A DNA stretch of 64,000 nucleotides, from positions 1 through 64,000 of the forward strand of contig NZ_JANRHH010000049.1 of assembly GCF_030433435.1 (NCBI RefSeq), written 5' to 3'. The notes under the pieces were generated by a model. It searched no databases. It had not been told where the DNA came from and worked only from the letters and a program-made list of their open reading frames with translations. Below, piece by piece: positions 56,602-64,000 of the stretch (the stretch's first letter is position 1; each line of letters starts with the position of its first letter). Position numbers and translations under genes: made by a program. The stretch is from Polycladomyces subterraneus (GTDB lineage: Bacteria > Bacillota > Bacilli > Thermoactinomycetales > JIR-001).

Positions 56602-56656
56602 GAGGATGGGCCTTTTTCCGACGAGTGAGTACAAGAGGAAAAAAAGGCCCATCCTC
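56602..56656. terminator. Long intergenic hairpin after the molybdoenzyme
   Basis: GAGGATGGGCCTTTTT and its exact complement (16 bp) with a 23-nt spacer, between convergent genes. Stem core GGCCTTTTT resembles the hairpins at 17383, 51590 and 58513. Probable bidirectional terminator. Confidence 0.6.
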
Positions 56657-56668
56657 TTCAATTGTCAT

Positions 56669-57013
56669 TCAGTCTTCATATACAACGTGGAACAGGTTTC
56701 CGTCTTCATCCTCGAAATTGTCCTTGTAAGCGTGATAACCGGCATCCCGCAGTTTTTGGTGCCAATACTCTTTATCGCTTCGTTTGATCCGGAATTCAAG
56801 ATGGGAGATGCCTTTGACCGCCCCTTCCAAGCGACGTGCACCCTCCGGGTGATTTTCATGGGTAAAGAGGGCGATCATTTGCTCGCCGCATTTGAGAAAG
56901 ACTGACTGATCGGACTCGTATGTCACTTCCAGTCCCAACACATCGCCCATCCCCAACAAAATATGGTCTTTCGAAAAAAGGGGTAGTTCATGAATCAAAC
57001 CTACCCGTTCCAT
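56669..57013 (-). CDS. VOC-superfamily protein (glyoxalase/fosfomycin-resistance fold)
   Basis: 114 residues from the start used. LGLEVTYESDQSVFLKCGEQ and HLEFRIKRSDKEYWHQKLRD followed by FEDEDGNLFHVVYED fit one beta-alpha-beta-beta-beta unit pair of the VOC fold; the final Glu is a usual metal ligand. Substrate unknown. The start is uncertain: ATG 57013 overlaps the divergent nucleotidyltransferase gene by 24 nt, an alternative ATG is at 56950. Confidence 0.75.
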   Translation of the reverse strand: MERVGLIHELPLFSKDHILLGMGDVLGLEVTYESDQSVFLKCGEQMIALFTHENHPEGARRLEGAVKGISHLEFRIKRSDKEYWHQKLRDAGYHAYKDNFEDEDGNLFHVVYED

Positions 57014-57583
57014 CCCATTGATCAAGTTCTAAGTGTGATGAAATCTTTTGATCGCCCTTGGTTTGTTTCCGGAGGCTGGGCACTTGATCTATCAGTTGGA
57101 AGAGTGACACGGGAACACGGTGATCTCGACCTCACTATTTTCAGGGAAGATACGGAGCGGCTCATTCAGTATTTCGACGGATGGACAGCGTATGTGGCTA
57201 TTCCGGGTGAAAGACGGTATGAGATTTTCAGAGAGTTGGAAGATGTACGCCCCCCTCGCCATGAGCTTGTTTTCCAAAAAGGAGACCTGAAGTTGGAGTT
57301 TCTGCTCATTGACCGTGACGGTGACAAGGTGCTGTTCCGACGGTCCCCTGTCATTACGTTGGATATTCAATGCTTTGCACAACAAGACGGGAGTGGCCGG
57401 CCCCACGTCGCTCCGGAATGGCAATTGCTGTTCAAAGCCAAAAACCCACGCCCCAAAGATGAACAGGATTTTGCCAACCACTTCAAACGATTGGGCAAAA
57501 CAAGCCGTGAATGGCTGTTGAACGCGCTGAAAAGATATCAACCGGACAGTCATTGGATCGCCTTGCTGGAAAGTGACGAGTAA
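56990..57583 (+). CDS. Nucleotidyltransferase, aminoglycoside-2''-adenylyltransferase-like
   Basis: 197 residues. WFVSGGWALDLSVG and REHGDLDLTIFRED give the GG/GS...DxD nucleotidyltransferase core, and LEFLLIDRDGDKVLFRR the third acidic strand, as in ANT(2'')-like proteins. PEWQLLFKAKNPRPKDEQDF matches the C-terminal helix region of that family. Real substrate is unknown; chromosomal homologues often do not confer resistance. ATG 6 nt after AGGGG. Confidence 0.82.
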   Translation: MNQTYPFHPIDQVLSVMKSFDRPWFVSGGWALDLSVGRVTREHGDLDLTIFREDTERLIQYFDGWTAYVAIPGERRYEIFRELEDVRPPRHELVFQKGDLKLEFLLIDRDGDKVLFRRSPVITLDIQCFAQQDGSGRPHVAPEWQLLFKAKNPRPKDEQDFANHFKRLGKTSREWLLNALKRYQPDSHWIALLESDE

Positions 57584-57761
57584 GCCACATGTCGTGATCC
57601 ATTGAGAATGAAGGGGCCGTTCTTTCCAAAACCTCATGCTGGACATGGAAAAATGAGAGACAGCCCGAAGCTTTTTTTGACAGTGACCCCATTTTACAAG
57701 GCACCATCATATGTGTGAAAATAATTTTATACATAAGCTACATCATTGGGAGGAGAGAAAC

Positions 57762-58439
57762 ATGGCGCCCATCCTGAAAAATGATTGGGCCGATCATTTG
57801 AACGCTGAATTCGAAAAGCCGTATTACCTAAAGTTGCGCCAGTTTTTGATCCACGAATACAATACGTATACTGTCTATCCGGACAAATATGATATTTACT
57901 CCGCCTTGCATCTCACCCCTTATGCCGACACCAAGGTCGTCATCATCGGACAAGACCCGTATCACGGCCCGGGTCAAGCACACGGTCTCAGTTTTTCTGT
58001 CAAACCCGGCGTAAAAGTACCACCTTCGCTCCAAAACATTTTCAAAGAGTTGCACGATGATCTCGGGTGCCGGATTCCCAACCACGGTCATCTGGTCAAA
58101 TGGGCGGAACAAGGCGTCCTGCTCCTCAACAACGTCTTGACCGTTCGCCGGGGCCAGCCCAATTCCCATAAGGGTAAAGGATGGGAAACGTTCACGAGCC
58201 AGGTGATCCGCACATTGAATGAACGGGAACAACCCGTCGTCTTTCTCTTGTGGGGAAGAAATGCGCAGGAGAAAAAAGCATTGATCACCCGCGATCATCA
58301 CCTGGTAATCGAATCAGCCCATCCCAGTCCATATTCCGCCAATCGCGGCTTTTTCGGCAGTCGTCCGTTTTCCCGAACCAATGAATTTTTGCAAAAGGTC
58401 GGTTTGCAACCCATCGACTGGCAACTGGAGGATATTTGA
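57762..58439 (+). CDS. ung: Uracil-DNA glycosylase
   Basis: 225-residue family 1 UDG. Water-activating loop [20 protein letters not shown] with catalytic Asp, [19 protein letters not shown], and minor-groove loop [19 protein letters not shown] with catalytic His. Removes uracil from DNA. ATG preceded by GGGAGGAGAGAAAC. The frame extends 17 codons upstream. Confidence 0.96.
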   Translation: MAPILKNDWADHLNAEFEKPYYLKLRQFLIHEYNTYTVYPDKYDIYSALHLTPYADTKVVIIGQDPYHGPGQAHGLSFSVKPGVKVPPSLQNIFKELHDDLGCRIPNHGHLVKWAEQGVLLLNNVLTVRRGQPNSHKGKGWETFTSQVIRTLNEREQPVVFLLWGRNAQEKKALITRDHHLVIESAHPSPYSANRGFFGSRPFSRTNEFLQKVGLQPIDWQLEDI

Positions 58440-58512
58440 TCATTAGGACGGCCTCATTCAATTGACAATCCTTTGTCCAACTCCAGGGTTGGATCCCGAT
58501 TAAGCGAGTGTG

Positions 58513-58549
58513 CCTTTTTCCGTCTCCCATATCCATTCACGGAAAAAGG
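58513..58549. terminator. Intergenic hairpin after ung
   Basis: CCTTTTTCCGT...ACGGAAAAAGG, perfect 11-bp arms with a 15-nt spacer, 73 bp after the ung stop. Extended by GTG/CAC with a bulge. Possible terminator. Confidence 0.5.
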
Positions 58550-58583
58550 CCACCCACCTTCGCGGGATGAATGAATCCCCTTG

Positions 58584-58829
58584 ATGAATGGTTCTTCTCC
58601 ATGGCAACTCTTCATGGAAAAACTTCCTTGGGACCTCATTTTGGTATTGGTGAAAGTACTGATCAAACTTATATACTATTTTGATTTTGTTCCTTGGGGA
58701 CTTTTGGTCATTTACTTGTGTTACGGCATTTATTTATGCTTATTTGAAAGAAAAAATAAAAAGAAGTGGTATGCGTACACAATCATAAGTGCGTTTGTTT
58801 TCATGGTTGTTGTTGTTAGCTTGAAATAG
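58584..58829 (+). CDS. Small AT-rich membrane protein
   Basis: 81 residues with two or three TM helices (about 14-28, 33-53 and 61-79) and a charged FERKNKKKW loop. Base composition is visibly more AT-rich than neighbouring genes, which hints at recent acquisition. No strong ribosome site; starts at 58584 or 58614 are possible. A terminator follows at once, supporting a real gene. No family recognised. Confidence 0.5.
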   Translation: MNGSSPWQLFMEKLPWDLILVLVKVLIKLIYYFDFVPWGLLVIYLCYGIYLCLFERKNKKKWYAYTIISAFVFMVVVVSLK

Positions 58830-58844
58830 CATCCCGTAAAATGA

Positions 58845-58884
58845 AGCCTGCATCGATCTGATGCGGGCTGTTTGCGTCCTTTTT
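58845..58884 (+). terminator. Terminator after small membrane protein
   Basis: AGCCTGCATC-GATCT-GATGCGGGCT followed by GTTTGCGTCCTTTTT, 16 bp after the stop. Confidence 0.65.
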
Positions 58885-59045
58885 ATCCCTTGACCAACGA
58901 TGCGATTTTTTCAAAGGTATGGCTGATTGAAGAACCGTATCATCTTTGCCTTTTCGCCCCACCAGCATCAGCCTTGCCGAAGAGTAAGGGTTTGAAAAAT
59001 CCTATTCTCTCCTTTACTCTTGATGTTATCTTCTTCTTTCTTTCA

Positions 59046-59084
59046 ACAAAAAAGACTGCTGACCTTCTACCTTTGTCAGCAGTC
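59046..59084 (-). terminator. vanW-family gene terminator
   Basis: On the minus strand GACTGCTGAC-N11-GTCAGCAGTC followed by TTTTTTG, about 34 bp after the stop of the VanW gene. Confidence 0.88.
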
Positions 59085-59117
59085 TCGCTTTCCTGTGAAA
59101 GGCTGGCCTTCCATTGG

Positions 59118-60515
59118 TCACTGCGGATGTTTCCCGTTCGAAGCGCCGGGGTTGGTGACGGGCACCGATTCCACTTTGGTTGGTGCGGGTTGCACCGGTT
59201 TCCGTTTTTTCACCCGGGCATCCGGTGTCGTGTATACATAAGCTGTGATCGAATTGCTGGTCACCCGGATACGGATCAATACCGGCTTGGTCAGATTGTT
59301 TTTAAAACGGAAGTCCGGTCCGCCCCACGAGACGGTTGCATCGCGCCCGGGCGGAACGTACGCTACCTCTTTGCTGTGGGAATTGCGCTGGAGGATTCTC
59401 AGCCCCGCTTCATCGACGCTGTTGAACAGTGTGCTCGACACTTGGCAGATTCCGCCGCCGATGCCTTCACTGTATTCCCCCCGCACAATCACCTTGGCTG
59501 ATTTGTACCCACGACCCGGTGTGCGAGGTCCTACGATCCGGTTGAAGGAGAAGCGCTCTCCTGGGCTCAGGATCAGATTGTTGATCGCCTTGGAGGCCAA
59601 TCGAATGTTGGTGGTGCGGTTGACATTGCTTCCATCGAAGTACGTCGTATATTTGCCTATCAACCGTTGATCCACCTGTTGAAAATCCGCCTCGGTCACC
59701 TCCGGCTGATCGATTACCATCGGCAGCTCCTGTGGCTGGCCGGTCATCGCCGTCAAACGGGGCAGCCATTCTTTTTCGATGGTGTCCATATCCACCAATC
59801 TTCCCGTTTTCGACGGGGTCAATTTACCGCCAAACCAATTTTGCTCCGCGTCCACGGCTGGTTGGTCCACTTCTTTTTTCACCTTACGAAACCAAGCCAA
59901 CCATTTGTCGCGATTTAATGTGGATGGATCTTTTCCGTCATAGCCAAGGGTACGGAGATCAACAGTCCATTGCCGACCCTCATAGGTGACGGTAAAAGGA
60001 ATTGGTTGCGGTTTCAGCTGTTGATGCGGCTTTGTCACACCTGCCCGTGGGGCCTCTTTGGCATCGGTCGTTCCGTCAAATGCAAACACGGACAAACTTC
60101 CCACCAAAGCGAAAGCCACCACCAGCGTGCCGATAACAGTTTTTTTCGGACCGATTTGTTCAAACGGAATGCGGTTGACCAGCGGCATGCGATGCAACAC
60201 TCGGTTGATCCGATCCCACACGCTCACTTGTGAGGATCCAGACACCAATGCAGCGGCAGCCATCTCTTCCCGTTCGGGAGAAGAAGGCGTGCTTTCCGCC
60301 GAACCGGTCATGTCCGGCTCCGTTGAAGTCTCACGGTCATTTGATTCTGTTTCTTCGGACATCTCTACCCATTCCGGTACCGATTCATCCACTTTCTTCT
60401 TTGTGTCCGTCGACCGATCCGCCTCCGATTGCGAATCGGGGACTATTGGGGAGGACGGCGACTCGTTGGTTGTTTCTTTGGAGTCGTCGACGTTCGGCTC
60501 TTTTTTCTCTTCCAC
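59118..60515 (-). CDS. VanW-family protein with acidic N-terminal domain
   Basis: 465 residues. A low-complexity, Glu/Ser/Thr-rich cytoplasmic region (1-85), one TM helix (about 126-146), then an extracytoplasmic part with a YkuD-like/peptidoglycan-binding-4 type segment and the VanW domain (ASKAINNLILSPGERFSFNR, GGGICQVSSTLFNSVDEAGL, NSHSKEVAYVPPGRDATVSW). VanW proteins are linked to the cell wall and sometimes to glycopeptide clusters, but there is no van operon here. ATG start at 60515. Confidence 0.88.
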   Translation of the reverse strand: MEEKKEPNVDDSKETTNESPSSPIVPDSQSEADRSTDTKKKVDESVPEWVEMSEETESNDRETSTEPDMTGSAESTPSSPEREEMAAAALVSGSSQVSVWDRINRVLHRMPLVNRIPFEQIGPKKTVIGTLVVAFALVGSLSVFAFDGTTDAKEAPRAGVTKPHQQLKPQPIPFTVTYEGRQWTVDLRTLGYDGKDPSTLNRDKWLAWFRKVKKEVDQPAVDAEQNWFGGKLTPSKTGRLVDMDTIEKEWLPRLTAMTGQPQELPMVIDQPEVTEADFQQVDQRLIGKYTTYFDGSNVNRTTNIRLASKAINNLILSPGERFSFNRIVGPRTPGRGYKSAKVIVRGEYSEGIGGGICQVSSTLFNSVDEAGLRILQRNSHSKEVAYVPPGRDATVSWGGPDFRFKNNLTKPVLIRIRVTSNSITAYVYTTPDARVKKRKPVQPAPTKVESVPVTNPGASNGKHPQ

Positions 60516-60591
60516 GGATCAATTCCCCCTCGGTTTCTCCCTCGCCTGCACGGTGGCCACATTCACCGTGTTTCCCATCATGGTCAGAATC

Positions 60592-61698
60592 TCAAGCAAA
60601 AATGGAAGATAAAGCGGTTTGAACGGCCTTTTGGTATACCTTGGGCAATGCCAACGTTTCTAGTTCATCCAGCGTTGCCCACCGCCAATGTTGCGGAAGT
60701 TCTCCCTTTATCCCGACGCACGTACCACCGATGATCGTAGCATGCCATTTGCGATGCGTGAAGACATGCTCCACCATCCCCAACGTTTCGCCGGGTTGTA
60801 TGGATATACCATGTTTTTTCATCCAAACAATCAATGCCTGAACCGAATCGCTGGCATCCGTCTCCAGTGTGGGTAATCCCCACATCCCCGCCAAGAGTCC
60901 CGCCTCCGGTCTCCGTTCCAGCAACACGCGATCGCCGTCCCGAATCCAACCGAACACGAGCGAAACCGAAACTGGCGGTTTCGCTTTTTTCTTGACGGGC
61001 AATTCATGTTGCATCCCTTTTTGGTATGCCAGACAATCGGAGCGGATCGGACAAGTCTCACAGGAAGGCGATGTTGGCGTACACACCATCGCCCCCAGCT
61101 CCATCAACGCCTGATTGAAATCGCGCGGATTGGATTCCGGAATTAGATGATAAGCCCACGTTTCCATTTTTTTGCGTGTCTGGACACGGGCGATGTCATC
61201 CGCCGAAGCGAACAACCGGGAAAAGACGCGCAACACATTACCGTCGACGGCCGGCACCCGCCGGTTATACGCGATACTCAAAATGGCACCCGCCGTGTAC
61301 GGTCCCACTCCCTTCAGCTGAGAGATGGCCTCCAATGTGTCAGGCACTTTCCCTCCGTGTTTCTCCACCACCTCCTTAACAGCAGCATGCAGGTTGCGCA
61401 CGCGCGAATAATACCCCAATCCTTCCCACGCTTTGATGACGTCGGCCTCATCGGCCGCCGCCAGCGCTTCCAGTGTGGGGAAACGTTCCAAGAAACGATG
61501 AAAATAGGGGATCACGGTTTCTACCCGCGTCTGCTGCAGCATCACTTCGGATACCCAGATCTTATAGGGGTCCTGATCCCGACGCCAAGGTAGATCCCGT
61601 TGGTGAATGCGATACCATTGGAGCAAACGTCGTTGAATGGATGCTTTTCGCTCTTCCGTAAAAGGAAGTGCCGATTGCTTCGTTGAGACTTTGGTCAT
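60592..61698 (-). CDS. mutY: A/G-specific adenine DNA glycosylase
   Basis: 368 residues. Catalytic Glu51 in WVSEVMLQQTRVET, helix-hairpin-helix LKGVGPYTAGAIL, Asp152 in PAVDGNVLRVFSRL, 4Fe-4S CTPTSPSCETCPIRSDC, and a C-terminal NUDIX-like domain that reads 8-oxoG (RDGDRVLLERRPEAGLLAGM). Removes adenine mispaired with 8-oxoguanine. AAAGGAG precedes the ATG by 8 nt. With nth and ung the window encodes three base-excision enzymes. Confidence 0.95.
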   Translation of the reverse strand: MTKVSTKQSALPFTEERKASIQRRLLQWYRIHQRDLPWRRDQDPYKIWVSEVMLQQTRVETVIPYFHRFLERFPTLEALAAADEADVIKAWEGLGYYSRVRNLHAAVKEVVEKHGGKVPDTLEAISQLKGVGPYTAGAILSIAYNRRVPAVDGNVLRVFSRLFASADDIARVQTRKKMETWAYHLIPESNPRDFNQALMELGAMVCTPTSPSCETCPIRSDCLAYQKGMQHELPVKKKAKPPVSVSLVFGWIRDGDRVLLERRPEAGLLAGMWGLPTLETDASDSVQALIVWMKKHGISIQPGETLGMVEHVFTHRKWHATIIGGTCVGIKGELPQHWRWATLDELETLALPKVYQKAVQTALSSIFA

Positions 61699-61711
61699 TG
61701 CTCGTGCTCCT

Positions 61712-63091
61712 TTATCCTGTATTGCCCGGATCGCCAGAGGACGACGATTGGCCCAACCGTTTCAGATCGATCAGGCTCACCTTACACCCTTGCGGCATTT
61801 TTTCCACAATCAGCAGACGATGCAGATGAGGGGATAGATAAAACCCCATCAATGGACGGGAAGTTCGATAAATCTCCCTCTCCTTCATACCGTCGTCGAT
61901 AAACAGGATATGGTGGCCCTCCGCCAGCCATACCCCGTTACGCTCGTGACGAATAAAGGGATGGGACTGTCCCGCCACCTGATGATACACATCGAATACC
62001 AACGAATTTTGCGTACGGAGATGAATCAGCTTCAACATCCCGTTGATCACGTATGATACATAACCGCCGCCGGGTCCGATCATGAGGCGATCCAACTGCG
62101 TTGATTGCAGATTATGTTCATTCTCCACGTAATGATACAATTGTCCGTCCATTACATGTACTCTTTCAAAAAATAGTTCTCCGCTCACCCTACGACCGGT
62201 TGCAAAAGCGAAATAATAACCTTGGGGATCCCACACAACAGGCGGGACGATCTCCTCGCCTGAAGGGGTTTCAAATTCGACCCGTCGTTCCCCCGTCACG
62301 GCATTCCACAGGACCAACCGTCGATTGTCCTCCACGATTGCCCGCACATCCGCCGTTGGAGACCACCAGCCCGGAGCGCTTCGAAGGATGGGGACAGGGA
62401 CAGTATCACCCACCGCGTACACTCTGTCCGCCACTGATAGAAAACGGCCACTCGGGGACCAAGATACCGCCGACGATATGTTGGTACGGGACGAAAATTG
62501 AGTTTCGGGAATTGGGTGAGAACGTCCCTCTTTGGGACGGAACAAGGCTAACGACACATCTTCCGCATCTCCTACCGGATACACGATGGCATCTCCCTGC
62601 GGCGACACCGATATCGGATGGTGCATCCCCGCCGGGACATTGAAAGCAATCCGGGTGCGATGAGATCCTTTTTGCACCACCATTGACCGGACGGCACCTT
62701 CGGACAGCACGGTCAGAACGCCGTGTTTTCCCAAGGAGACTACGTCCGTTCCGCTCTTTTCCCCCACTTTCAATAAAGCTCCTGTGCGCAGGTTCCACTC
62801 GTATTCAGCTTCCCCTCGCCCCGACTTTCCTCGGAAAAAGAAACGATCTTCCTGAAGGCGCTCCGGTTTCACTTTCTCAAATTCCGCCGTTTGGACAATG
62901 GGGGAAGAAACGCGGGGCCTCTCCTCATCCCGCCATCCCCATATGAGCAGGCAGATGAAAGCGGCGGCCAATAATCCCGTCAACACCGCAATGCGCACCG
63001 GTGACACAGAAGGCTCCATACAAATCCGGTGAAACCGCCTTCTGGTGCGCCGCCATACAAACCAGCGAGCCGACGGATCTTTCGCACCCAT
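61712..63091 (-). CDS. Membrane-anchored beta-propeller-like protein
   Basis: 459 residues. One N-terminal TM helix (about 33-51), then repeated beta-rich units such as PISVSPQGDAIVYPVGDAED, AVSWSPSGRFLSVADRVY and PPVVWDPQGYYFAFATGRR, the TolB/WD40 pattern, so a seven-bladed extracytoplasmic propeller is likely. Function unknown. It lies 13 bp upstream of mutY and 2 bp downstream of the next gene, forming an operon. ATG 63091 with AAAAAAGGA. Confidence 0.72.
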   Translation of the reverse strand: MGAKDPSARWFVWRRTRRRFHRICMEPSVSPVRIAVLTGLLAAAFICLLIWGWRDEERPRVSSPIVQTAEFEKVKPERLQEDRFFFRGKSGRGEAEYEWNLRTGALLKVGEKSGTDVVSLGKHGVLTVLSEGAVRSMVVQKGSHRTRIAFNVPAGMHHPISVSPQGDAIVYPVGDAEDVSLALFRPKEGRSHPIPETQFSSRTNISSAVSWSPSGRFLSVADRVYAVGDTVPVPILRSAPGWWSPTADVRAIVEDNRRLVLWNAVTGERRVEFETPSGEEIVPPVVWDPQGYYFAFATGRRVSGELFFERVHVMDGQLYHYVENEHNLQSTQLDRLMIGPGGGYVSYVINGMLKLIHLRTQNSLVFDVYHQVAGQSHPFIRHERNGVWLAEGHHILFIDDGMKEREIYRTSRPLMGFYLSPHLHRLLIVEKMPQGCKVSLIDLKRLGQSSSSGDPGNTG

Positions 63092-63093
63092 GA

Positions 63094-63417
63094 TCAAACA
63101 TCCTTTTTTCCGGTAGATGATGGTTCGGCGAGTCGGAATGTCCAGATATTCACTTTGTCTACCATATTCCTCATCCGTCCGTTTAAAACGAGGTTTTTTC
63201 TAAGAGAGATCACACGTTGGCTGGTTTCTTCATCCGGCACGCGAATCATCTCGACGAACAATCCCGGTTGATCCACACTTTCCATCCACTCGTGCCGGAT
63301 AATCGCCCCGGCACGGGCGGTTTCGGATCGCAAATAGTCCAGAAGTTGTAGATACAGTTCCCTTTTATGTGTATGTACTCGATACTCAAGAAAGACAATG
63401 AAACCACCGTTTTCCAC
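63094..63417 (-). CDS. Dimeric alpha/beta-barrel-like small protein
   Basis: 107 residues with a ferredoxin-like pattern: FIVFLEYRVHTHKRELYLQL, RHEWMESVDQPGLFVEMI, EETSQRVISLRKNL, VDKVNIWTF. It resembles the antibiotic-biosynthesis-monooxygenase/NIPSNAP-like barrel family but no active site can be named. GTG start 8 nt after AAAGGAG. First gene of the operon with the propeller protein and mutY. Confidence 0.65.
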   Translation of the reverse strand: MENGGFIVFLEYRVHTHKRELYLQLLDYLRSETARAGAIIRHEWMESVDQPGLFVEMIRVPDEETSQRVISLRKNLVLNGRMRNMVDKVNIWTFRLAEPSSTGKKDV

Positions 63418-63576
63418 GAACAGCACTCCTTTGGTTCAGTTTAACAGAAATCGGCGATGGGGTTAAGGGAGAAAGGATGACACTTTCCATGTCCCACGAT
63501 ACGGCATCACCCGTTCCATCTCCTGTCTGCCATCTGTGACAATCAATCAAACGTCACCGTCTACATTCCAGGCTAT

Positions 63577-63585
63577 GCTATAATC
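63577..63585 (+). promoter_or_regulatory. Extended -10 promoter of the yitT-family gene
   Basis: TGC-TATAAT (63577-63585) forms an extended -10 element with no clear -35. It lies 46 bp upstream of the start codon. Confidence 0.5.
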
Positions 63586-63631
63586 GTGAAAGACTACAAA
63601 ATAGATCCGGATAGGAGGGAGCTCGCACACA

Positions 63632-64000
63632 GTGAACCCATCCATTTTTCGTATTCCCTCTTGGCGTTGGTGGCGACGCCTCATTTCACTCACGCTGGGC
63701 TGTATCTTTGTTGCCATTGGCTTGGAGCTGTTTTTGATCCCCAACCAGATCATCGACGGCGGTGTGGTCGGTATTTCCATCATTTTCAGTTCTATTACAC
63801 CTTGGTCCTTGTCCGTTTTTCTGATATTAATCAACCTGCCGTTTTGGTTCCTGGGCTACAAACAAATCGGAAAGACCTTCACGTTTTGTACCATATATTC
63901 AGTGATTCTACTGGCCGTATTGACCGATTTCATCCACCATTTTCCGCAAGCGACCGACAACCTCTTTTTGGCGACCGTATTCGGTGGCATCATCTTGGGT
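63632..64000 (+). CDS. YitT-family membrane protein (3' end outside window)
   Basis: The first 123 residues of a polytopic membrane protein. SLTLGCIFVAIGLELFLIPN followed by IIDGGVVGISIIF is the signature of the YitT/DUF161 family, usually about 280-290 aa with five TM helices and a cytosolic DUF2179 domain. GTG start after ATAGGAGGGAG. Function of the family is unsettled. Truncated by the window edge. Confidence 0.85.
   Translation, partial: MNPSIFRIPSWRWWRRLISLTLGCIFVAIGLELFLIPNQIIDGGVVGISIIFSSITPWSLSVFLILINLPFWFLGYKQIGKTFTFCTIYSVILLAVLTDFIHHFPQATDNLFLATVFGGIILG

Overview
The window reads as chromosomal DNA of an endospore-forming Gram-positive bacterium (Bacillota). Supporting genes are codY, perR, two spo0M paralogues, gerP-type spore proteins, a type I signal peptidase of the Bacillus kind, a T-box leader and a complete caa3 oxidase cluster. 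Moderate GC, strong GGAGG ribosome sites, many GTG/TTG starts and ORF content close to Thermoactinomycetaceae (Polycladomyces/Kroppenstedtia-like) suggest that family. The family placement is inference from gene content, not from a marker alignment. No rRNA or tRNA gene, CRISPR array, phage or intact insertion sequence was seen.

Layout. 1-6.5 kb: ygzB, then a seven-gene rightward operon made of a membrane-anchored acyl-CoA ligase, five small secreted or membrane-tethered coiled-coil proteins and a two-TM peptide. This operon is the best candidate for an undescribed system. 6.5-13.5 kb: perR, nth, a methyltransferase, bcp, a two-component pair, and a spore block (two GerPA/PF-like proteins, a small heat-shock protein, GerPC). 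13.6-20.8 kb: paired CrcB fluoride channels, a COG4586/4587/3694-type ABC exporter, a short-chain dehydrogenase, twin Spo0M proteins and a degenerate kinase. 21-30 kb: a second glutamate-1-semialdehyde aminomutase, a truncated haemoglobin, gltB without gltD, an oppA pseudogene and lrgAB. 30-37 kb: the cytochrome caa3 cluster ctaB-C-D-E-F-G with ctaM. 37.8-43.7 kb: an RsbT-like ATPase, an ABC exporter, a serine hydrolase, codY, lepB and a DUF402 phosphatase. 43.8-51.5 kb: a proline T-box with proC, an AprX-type protease, a GNAT acetyltransferase, a second two-component pair, a phospholipid-methyltransferase-like protein, a membrane protein and a lipoprotein. 51.6-64 kb: pabB, a molybdopterin oxidoreductase, a VOC protein, a nucleotidyltransferase, ung, a VanW protein, mutY, a beta-propeller protein and the 5' part of a yitT-family gene.

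Regulatory signals visible in the DNA include a perfect cre match before the acyl-CoA ligase, a Per-box-like site before perR, a sigma-E-like promoter before gerPC, a proline-specific T-box before proC, and palindromes over the ygzB promoter. Intergenic space carries two dispersed repeat families. R1 has five copies of about 200-250 bp with TA-flanked terminal inverted repeats and looks like a MITE. R2 has two copies plus one fragment and resembles the end of an IS200/IS605 element. Several copies sit exactly at gene ends.
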